From Candidatus Dormiibacterota bacterium (lineage in GTDB: Bacteria > Chloroflexota > Dormibacteria > Dormibacterales > Dormibacteraceae), in assembly GCA_955652705.1 (NCBI GenBank), contig CATPBK010000014.1:1-48261 (forward strand): a stretch of 48,261 nucleotides of DNA, written 5' to 3'. Made by a program: the position numbers and the translations under genes. The notes below the pieces were generated by a model. The model searched no databases and had not been told where the DNA came from. It saw only the letters and a list, made by a program, of their open reading frames with translations. How positions within the stretch are numbered: position 1 is the first letter of the stretch; every line of letters starts with the position of its first letter. Positions 43,192 to 48,261 of the stretch are shown in pieces.

Positions 43192-43700
43192 TGGAAGAGC
43201 CTGACCGCGGCGAACCCGGCCGCCCCGGCGGCCAGGCACTCACGACCCCGCTCGCGATCGACGCCTCCGATGGCCAGGACCGGGACAGCGATGGCGGCTG
43301 CCAGCGCTGCGAGGGCGTCCAGGCCCAGTCCTGCTTGATAGGGGTGGCTGGGTGTCTCGAAGACCGGCCCGAAGACCACGTAGTCGGCGCCTTCCGCTTC
43401 CGCAACTGCGGCCGCGGCCGCCGAGTGGACGGAGCGGCCCACGAGGCGCTCCGGTCCCAGCAGACGCCTGGCTTCGGCGACCGGTAAGTCTGCCTCCGGC
43501 AGGTTGACGCCGGCAGCGCCGGCCGCCAGCGCGACATCCGCGCGGGAGCTGACCACGACCGGCACGGGCGACTCCGCCACGAGCCGCGCCGCCAGCTCCT
43601 CCAGATGGCGTGCGGGCATCCCCGGCGCTCGAAGCTGCACCAGACTAGCGCCCCGGGCCGGGGCTGCCAGAGCCGTCGCGAGGTCGGCGGTCACCGCCAT
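43188..43700 (-). CDS. thiE: Thiamine phosphate synthase / TenI family
   Basis: 170 residues from ATG 43700, shorter than usual ThiE (~205). The TIM-barrel core is present: GASLVQLRAPGM, VLLAGAAGVNLPE-like segments, GRSVHSAAAAAVAEAEGADY and VVFGPVFETPSHPYQAGLGL. ThiE joins thiazole and pyrimidine halves, while TenI relatives aromatise the thiazole. The short N-terminus leaves the choice open. Lies between thiG and thiS in one unit. Confidence 0.78.
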   Translation of the reverse strand: MAVTADLATALAAPARGASLVQLRAPGMPARHLEELAARLVAESPVPVVVSSRADVALAAGAAGVNLPEADLPVAEARRLLGPERLVGRSVHSAAAAAVAEAEGADYVVFGPVFETPSHPYQAGLGLDALAALAAAIAVPVLAIGGVDRERGRECLAAGAAGFAAVRLFQ

Positions 43701-43714
43701 GATGATTGGCCGGG

Positions 43715-44506
43715 CTAGGAGCGCCGGGAGATCCCTTCGCTGGGTGAGCTCGGCGCTGCCTCGGTGCGGCGCGGCATCCGGCCCGCGAGAAAGGCCTTGC
43801 GGCCGGCGTCGACCCCAAGTCGAATGGCCTCGGCCATCAGCGCCGGCTGCCCGGCCGCCGCCACCGCGGTGTTGACCAGAACCGCGTCGGCCCCCATCTC
43901 CATGGCCTGGGCGGCGTCGGAGGCGGTTCCGATGCCGGCATCGACAACGACCGGGATCTGGGCGCCCTCGATGATCAGGCGGATCTGGGACGCGGTTTCG
44001 ATGCCCTGGCCAGAGCCGATCGGCGAGCCGAGCGGCATCACCGTCACGGTCCCGATCTCTTCCAGCTTTCGGGCCAGAACCGGGTCGGCGTTGATGTAGG
44101 GCAAGACCGCGAAGCCTTCCTTGACCAGGATCCGAGCGGCCTGCAACGTCTCTTCCGGGTCCGGGAGCAGGTAGCGCGGGTCCGGGATGACCTCCAGCTT
44201 GACCCAGTCGGAGAGCCCCATGGAGCGGGCCAGGCGAGCGATCCGAATGGCCTCCTCCGCAGTCTGGCTGCCGGCCGTGTTGGGCAGGATGCGATAACGC
44301 CGCCAGTCGATCACGTCGAGGATGGTCCGCTTCCTCGCGTTGTCAAGGTCGAGCCGGCGCAGGGCGACGGTGACCAGCTCGGCGCCGGAGGCGTCCAGGG
44401 CCGCCAGCATGTCTTCCTCAGTGCGGTATTTGCCGGTCCCGAGGAAGAGCCGCGAACGAAGCGGCTGGCCGGCGATCACGAGGCGGTCCTGGGTCAGGGT
44501 CTGCAC
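43715..44506 (-). CDS. thiG: Thiazole synthase ThiG
   Basis: 263 residues from GTG 44506. It builds the thiazole ring of thiamine with ThiS sulfur. The Schiff-base lysine is K103 in [46 protein letters not shown] and [21 protein letters not shown] are diagnostic. It follows rsmG by nine bases. No TPP riboswitch was recognised, as rsmG directly precedes it. Confidence 0.95.
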   Translation of the reverse strand: MQTLTQDRLVIAGQPLRSRLFLGTGKYRTEEDMLAALDASGAELVTVALRRLDLDNARKRTILDVIDWRRYRILPNTAGSQTAEEAIRIARLARSMGLSDWVKLEVIPDPRYLLPDPEETLQAARILVKEGFAVLPYINADPVLARKLEEIGTVTVMPLGSPIGSGQGIETASQIRLIIEGAQIPVVVDAGIGTASDAAQAMEMGADAVLVNTAVAAAGQPALMAEAIRLGVDAGRKAFLAGRMPRRTEAAPSSPSEGISRRS

Positions 44507-44515
44507 GGTTAAAGC

Positions 44516-45133
44516 TTACCCACCGGCCAGCGGCCGCCGAGCTGGCAGGCCCGGGCGTCGGGGGTACTCCGGCGGGGTCGACCGCTCCTTCGAGACCACC
44601 ACCACCACCCCGGACGACCTCGCGGCTGAGGGCGCGGGTGCCACCTCGCGCAGCCTGCCGCCGAGCTGCTCGATGACGGGCACCGCGAGCCTGACCTCCT
44701 CCTCTGCGTGGGCCTTCATGGCGAGCAGGCGGCCGCCGACCCGGACGAAGGGCAAGCAGAGCTCGGCCAGGACTGGCATCGGCGCCAGCGCTCTGACCAC
44801 CGCCACGTCGTAGGCCTCCCGGTGCGCCGGCGAGCGCCCGGCCGCCTCCGCACGAGCGCGCAGGACCAGCACACCGCTCAAGGCCAGGCTGGCCACCGCC
44901 TGCTGCAGGAAGGCAGCCTTGCGTCCGTTCGCCTCCAGCAAGGTCAGGTCGAGCGCCGGCCGGGCCAGCTTGAGCGGCAGCCCGGGCAGGCCGCCGCCGC
45001 TGCCGACGTCGATGACTCGGCCAGATTCGGGCAGGAAATCGAGCAGGACCAGCGAGTCTTCGACCAGAGCGCGGTCGGGGCGGCCGAGAAGGCCCGGCCA
45101 GGCTGCGAGCAACTCAAATAGAATCTGGTCCAT
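44516..45133 (-). CDS. rsmG: 16S rRNA m7G527 methyltransferase RsmG
   Basis: 205 residues. It methylates G527 of 16S rRNA using SAM. The SAM loop is VIDVGSGGGLPGLPLKL, with LLEANGRKAAFLQQAV and DVAVVRALAPMPVL. The N-terminus is shorter than usual (family about 230). The ATG shares its bases with the divergent fmdB-type ATG in a CATG. An in-frame TAG lies upstream, so an earlier start is excluded. Confidence 0.92.
   Translation of the reverse strand: MDQILFELLAAWPGLLGRPDRALVEDSLVLLDFLPESGRVIDVGSGGGLPGLPLKLARPALDLTLLEANGRKAAFLQQAVASLALSGVLVLRARAEAAGRSPAHREAYDVAVVRALAPMPVLAELCLPFVRVGGRLLAMKAHAEEEVRLAVPVIEQLGGRLREVAPAPSAARSSGVVVVVSKERSTPPEYPRRPGLPARRPLAGG
45119..45124 (+). promoter_or_regulatory. 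-10 box of the FmdB-type gene
   Basis: TAGAAT ends seven bases before ATG 45132. It lies inside the rsmG coding sequence and would give a leaderless mRNA. Confidence 0.45.
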
Positions 45134-45365
45134 GCCGATCTACGAGTATCGATGCGAAGGCTGCTCGGGGAGCTTCGAGGTGCTCACCTCGTTCGGGAAC
45201 CGCGAAGGGGCGCAGGCCTGTCCAAGTTGCGAGTCGACCCGGACCAAGGTGCTCGTATCCAGCTTCGCGGCCTTCGGGGGCTCGGAAACGGGCGAAGGTC
45301 CGGCCAGCCTGGGCGGAGGCGGCTGCGGGCCCGGCTGCTGCGGCGGCAGCTGCGCCGTCAACTAG
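45132..45365 (+). CDS. FmdB-family zinc-ribbon protein
   Basis: 77 residues. The start MPIYEYRCEGCSGSFEVL is the family signature, with two CxxC pairs (CEGC, CPSC) for zinc. The tail is Gly/Cys-rich (CGPGCCGGSC), which suggests a further metal or redox site. Function is unknown; relatives are called FmdB regulators, but this is poorly supported. It is followed at once by lysA. Confidence 0.9.
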   Translation: MPIYEYRCEGCSGSFEVLTSFGNREGAQACPSCESTRTKVLVSSFAAFGGSETGEGPASLGGGGCGPGCCGGSCAVN

Positions 45366-45388
45366 CGCCCGAGCAGCCCGCCCCAGAC

Positions 45389-46672
45389 TTGCTCTTCCCG
45401 ATCACGTATCGGGTGAACGCCCGCGGCCACCTCGAGATCGGTGGCTGCGACCTCGCCGACCTTGCCGCCGCGCACGGCACCCCCCTTTTCGTATATGACG
45501 AGGCCACGGTCCGCCAGCGGGCGGCGGAGTTCGTCAGCGCGATGGGAAAGGCGGGCCGTGTCCTTTACTCCGCCAAGGCATTCGCCAGCCCCGGCTTCTT
45601 GCGCGTCGTGGCCGAGGAAGGCATGGGCGCCGACGTCGTCTCCGCCGGCGAGCTTGAGCTGGCGTTGAGGGCTGGCCTGAAAGGCGCCCAGATCTTCTTC
45701 CTGGGCAACAACAAGAGCGCTCAGGAGGTCGCTCTCGCCTACCGCGCGGGAGCGACGCTTGTCATCGACGGAGCCTACGAGTTCGAGCTGCTCCAAAAGG
45801 TGATACCGGAAGGCGAGCGAGCCAGGGCGCTGGTCCGGATCTCGCCCGGCGTCAAGCCGGACACCCACGACTTCATCTCAACCGGGCAGCTCGATTCCAA
45901 GTTCGGCTTCTCGATCGAGAACGGCCAGGCCCGCGCGGCTATCGAAACCGCGCTCAGGCACCCACGCCTTGAGCTGGTCGGCCTCCACTCACACATCGGG
46001 TCGCAGATCTTTGATCTGCGCGGGCACCAGGCCGCGATGGACGTGATGCTCGACCTGCTGGTCGAGCTCAAGCGGGACCTCGACTACCAGCCGGCCACCC
46101 TCGGCGCCGGGGGTGGGCTCGGGATCGCGTACACGCGGGAGGACGACCCACCGACTCCGCGGCAGTTCGTGGAGGTGATCCGTTCCGCCCTGGCCGCCGG
46201 GTCCGACCGCCGCGGCTTGAAGCCGCCGCAGCTGGTGATCGAGCCGGGTCGCGCTGTCGCCGGGCCGGCCGGCGTCACCGTCTATACGGTCGGCTCGATC
46301 AAGGACATCCCGGGAATCCGGCGCTACGTCGCGGTCGACGGCGGGATGGGCGACAACATCAGGCCCAAGCTCTACGGTGCCCGCTACGAGGCTGTCAAAG
46401 TGGACGAGCCGGAGGCGGCCGGCGGCGAGCTCGTGACCATCGCCGGCAAGTACTGCGAGTCGACCGACATCCTGATCAGCGACATCCGCCTGCCTGCCCT
46501 CCATCCCGGCGACCTGCTCTGCGTGCCGGCTACCGGCGCTTACTGTCTGGCCATGGCCAGCAACTACAACGGCATGCCACGCCCGGAGGTGGTTATGGTG
46601 GCCGACGGGCGCGCCCGCGTGATCCGGCGTCGCGAGACCCTCGACGACCTGCTTGCAACCGAGGTGTTCTAA
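45389..46672 (+). CDS. lysA: Diaminopimelate decarboxylase
   Basis: 427 residues from TTG 45389; the frame is open further upstream, but that sequence lies over fmdB. It makes lysine from meso-DAP with PLP. K63 in VLYSAKAFASPGFL binds PLP. LHSHIGSQI, LGAGGGLGIAYT and the substrate-side GKYCESTDIL and GAYCLAMASNYN are typical. It shows that the cell makes DAP for lysine, even if MurE may use another residue. Confidence 0.94.
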   Translation: MLFPITYRVNARGHLEIGGCDLADLAAAHGTPLFVYDEATVRQRAAEFVSAMGKAGRVLYSAKAFASPGFLRVVAEEGMGADVVSAGELELALRAGLKGAQIFFLGNNKSAQEVALAYRAGATLVIDGAYEFELLQKVIPEGERARALVRISPGVKPDTHDFISTGQLDSKFGFSIENGQARAAIETALRHPRLELVGLHSHIGSQIFDLRGHQAAMDVMLDLLVELKRDLDYQPATLGAGGGLGIAYTREDDPPTPRQFVEVIRSALAAGSDRRGLKPPQLVIEPGRAVAGPAGVTVYTVGSIKDIPGIRRYVAVDGGMGDNIRPKLYGARYEAVKVDEPEAAGGELVTIAGKYCESTDILISDIRLPALHPGDLLCVPATGAYCLAMASNYNGMPRPEVVMVADGRARVIRRRETLDDLLATEVF

Positions 46673-46725
46673 GCCGCGACCTACTTCGTGACGCTGACCG
46701 GGCAAGCCGCGCCCTCAGGTTGCGG

Positions 46726-47397
46726 TTACCGATCCTTCCAGCCCACCTTGGCGCCGCTGCGGGCCGCGACCAGGCCGGCCAGGATGGAAAGTGCGATCTC
46801 GGGGGCGGAGCGGGCTCCGATCTCGAGTCCGACCGGGCTCCGGATGGAGTCGACCGCCACTCCCCGACGGCGCAGCTCCGCCAGGTGGTGCGCGGTGTGG
46901 CGCCGGCTGCCCATGACGCCGACGAAGCGCGGCTGCCGGCGGAGGATGCGCTCGAGCTGGTCGGGGAGGTCGGGGTCGTCGTGGTCGGTGTGGACCACAT
47001 ACGCGCCGGTCGGGACCTCCTCTGGCAGCTCCGTGACCGCCCGGAAACCGAGCTCGCGGCCCCACCTGACGAGGGCTTCGGCGACGGGGGTGCGCCCAAG
47101 CACCACGAGTAGCGGCACCGGCGGGTAGGGCTCCAGGTAGACCTCGATGCTGCCCAGGTCGTGGCGGTAGGTGCGCAGCTCCGGCCGGCCGGTCCTGAGG
47201 ACTGGAGCGGCGTCAGCTCGTGCCGCCGCGTCGAACTCGGAGCAGCCAAGGGTCCCCGCCAACGCGCCGGTCCGGTCCAGCAGGATCTTCTCGCCGGTCC
47301 GCGCAGGTGGCTCACCGGCGACCCGCACCACCGTGGCCATGACCACCTCCTCGCCGGCCTCGCGGCGCCGAACCAGCTCGGACTCGACGTCACTCAC
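46726..47397 (-). CDS. XdhC/CoxI-family protein
   Basis: 223 residues. The N-terminal XdhC/CoxI segment is EEVVMATVVRVAGEPPARTG with a lone cysteine in TLGCSEFD. The C-terminal Rossmann domain is YVVHTDHDDPDLPDQLERIL, followed by FVGVMGSRRHTAHHLAELR. Members help insert sulfurated molybdenum cofactor into xanthine dehydrogenase or CO dehydrogenase. The start overlaps the cysteine desulfurase by four bases, and that enzyme could supply the sulfur. No target enzyme lies in the window. Confidence 0.88.
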   Translation of the reverse strand: MSDVESELVRRREAGEEVVMATVVRVAGEPPARTGEKILLDRTGALAGTLGCSEFDAAARADAAPVLRTGRPELRTYRHDLGSIEVYLEPYPPVPLLVVLGRTPVAEALVRWGRELGFRAVTELPEEVPTGAYVVHTDHDDPDLPDQLERILRRQPRFVGVMGSRRHTAHHLAELRRRGVAVDSIRSPVGLEIGARSAPEIALSILAGLVAARSGAKVGWKDR

Positions 47398-48261
47398 ACC
47401 GGGGCCCGCGCCAGCCGGCCGACCACGGACACGATGATGTCCGCCGCCCGCTCGACCTCGTCAAGGGTGGTTTCGTAGCCGCAGGTCAGGCGCAGGCTGC
47501 TGAGCGACTGCTCCAGCGAAAAGCCCATCGCCAGCAGCACGTGGGAGGGGTCCAGCGATCCGCTGGCGCAGGCGGATCCGCTGGAGACGGCCACGCCGGC
47601 CAGGTCGAGAGCGAGGAGCAGGTCTTCACCCCGGATCCCCTCGAAGATCGCGCTGGCGTGGTTGGGCAGCCGCGGCTCTCCACCGCTGAGCTGGCCGCCG
47701 GCGGCGACCAGCGCTTCGGAAAGCATAGCGGCCAGTGGGGCGACGGCCGCCGCGCGTTCACCGCGTTCTCGAGCGCACACTTCCAAGGCCACCGCGGTGG
47801 CGGTTGCCGAACGGACGTCCTCGAGCCCGGCGCGACGCCCGCGCTCCTGGGGGCCGCCGTACTGGAGGGGCTCCAGGAGCACCCCGTCCCGGACGTAGAG
47901 AAGGCCGCCGCTCCCGGCTCCCAGCTTGTGGCCGGAAAAGGCGGCCAGGTCTACGCCGGCAAGATCGATTTCCAGCCATTGCGGGCCCTGGCAAGCGTCC
48001 AGATGCACCAGGGTTTCTGGCGCCGCGGGCCGCGGCTGCAGAGTTCCGACCTCGTTGTTGGCGACGGATGTGGAAAGCAGGCTGACACCGTTCGGGAGTG
48101 CACCCGAGTTGCGCGCTTGTGCGTCCACCGGCAGCAGCTGGAGCTCTCGGCCCTCGAGCTGGAGCCGCCGGCAGGCGCCCAGGACGGCCTGGTGCTCCGC
48201 AGCCCAGGTGACGACGGCTCCGGTGTTTCGGCGGCCTGCGCCCAGCAATGCCAGGTTGATC
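47394..48261 (-). CDS. Cysteine desulfurase (NifS/IscS-like), 5' end outside
   Basis: The C-terminal 289 residues are visible and the frame is open at the right edge. It releases sulfur from cysteine with PLP. The PLP lysine is in DLAAFSGHKLGAGSGGLLYV. The catalytic cysteine is in SSGSACASGSLDPSHVL, which carries the short loop typical of the NifS/IscS group. Couples with the XdhC gene, which suggests molybdenum-cofactor sulfuration as one role. Confidence 0.9.
   Translation of the reverse strand, partial: INLALLGAGRRNTGAVVTWAAEHQAVLGACRRLQLEGRELQLLPVDAQARNSGALPNGVSLLSTSVANNEVGTLQPRPAAPETLVHLDACQGPQWLEIDLAGVDLAAFSGHKLGAGSGGLLYVRDGVLLEPLQYGGPQERGRRAGLEDVRSATATAVALEVCARERGERAAAVAPLAAMLSEALVAAGGQLSGGEPRLPNHASAIFEGIRGEDLLLALDLAGVAVSSGSACASGSLDPSHVLLAMGFSLEQSLSSLRLTCGYETTLDEVERAADIIVSVVGRLARAPV

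Noticed and set aside
44506-45130. A TPP riboswitch ahead of thiG
   Set aside because: rsmG directly precedes thiG with a nine-base gap, and no thi-box-like sequence was seen.

Overview
This window is a chromosomal replication-origin region from a GC-rich bacterium. The core order rpmH-rnpA-yidD-yidC-jag on the minus strand facing dnaA-dnaN-recF-dciA on the plus strand is the classic bacterial oriC layout. High GC, short overlapping genes, GTG and TTG starts, a two-gene gcvPA/gcvPB glycine decarboxylase and a split-GcvP style cleavage operon fit a Terrabacteria lineage such as Chloroflexota or Candidatus Dormibacterota. That placement is inference from gene order and protein style, not from a database match.

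Left arm (1-15.1 kb): two signalling pairs, a sensor kinase facing an OmpR-type regulator and a NarL-type kinase facing a GAF-LuxR protein. A minus-strand block gyrB-plsX-fabF-gyrA follows, then the glycine cleavage operon gcvT-gcvH-gcvPA-gcvPB, headed by a sigma-70-like protein with no region 4. Centre (15.2-28 kb): a CPBP membrane protease, parA-parB, signal peptidase I, an M16 peptidase, the membrane-insertion/RNase P/L34 block, the origin, and dnaA-dnaN-recF-dciA. Directly upstream of dnaA, and overlapping its start codon, is an unrecognised gene for a GHKL ATPase fused to a winged-helix-like tail.

Right arm (28-48.3 kb): a UvrD helicase fused to an iron-sulfur PD-(D/E)XK nuclease, three glycosyltransferases, a beta-propeller lipoprotein, a DUF4388-type protein, a histidine phosphatase, a FemAB-type cell-wall transferase, a response regulator, folK-folP, murE, thiS-thiE-thiG, rsmG, a FmdB zinc ribbon, lysA, an XdhC-family protein and a truncated cysteine desulfurase.

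The most striking signal is eight copies of a 16-bp site built from two half-sites, TGTAAAACG and TGTTCCACG. They are spread almost symmetrically, four on each side of the origin, from 5.8 to 43.0 kb. Four lie between genes and four inside genes. The shape and length match parS, but the sequence departs from the near-universal parS TGTTTCACGTGAAACA, and the ParB encoded here has a correspondingly altered DNA-recognition helix. I read these as a diverged chromosomal parS family. Further oddities are several genes whose best start is ATC, ATA, ATT or CTG (rpmH is the clearest), and a group of genes whose -10 boxes lie only 6-9 bases before the start codon, which implies leaderless mRNAs.
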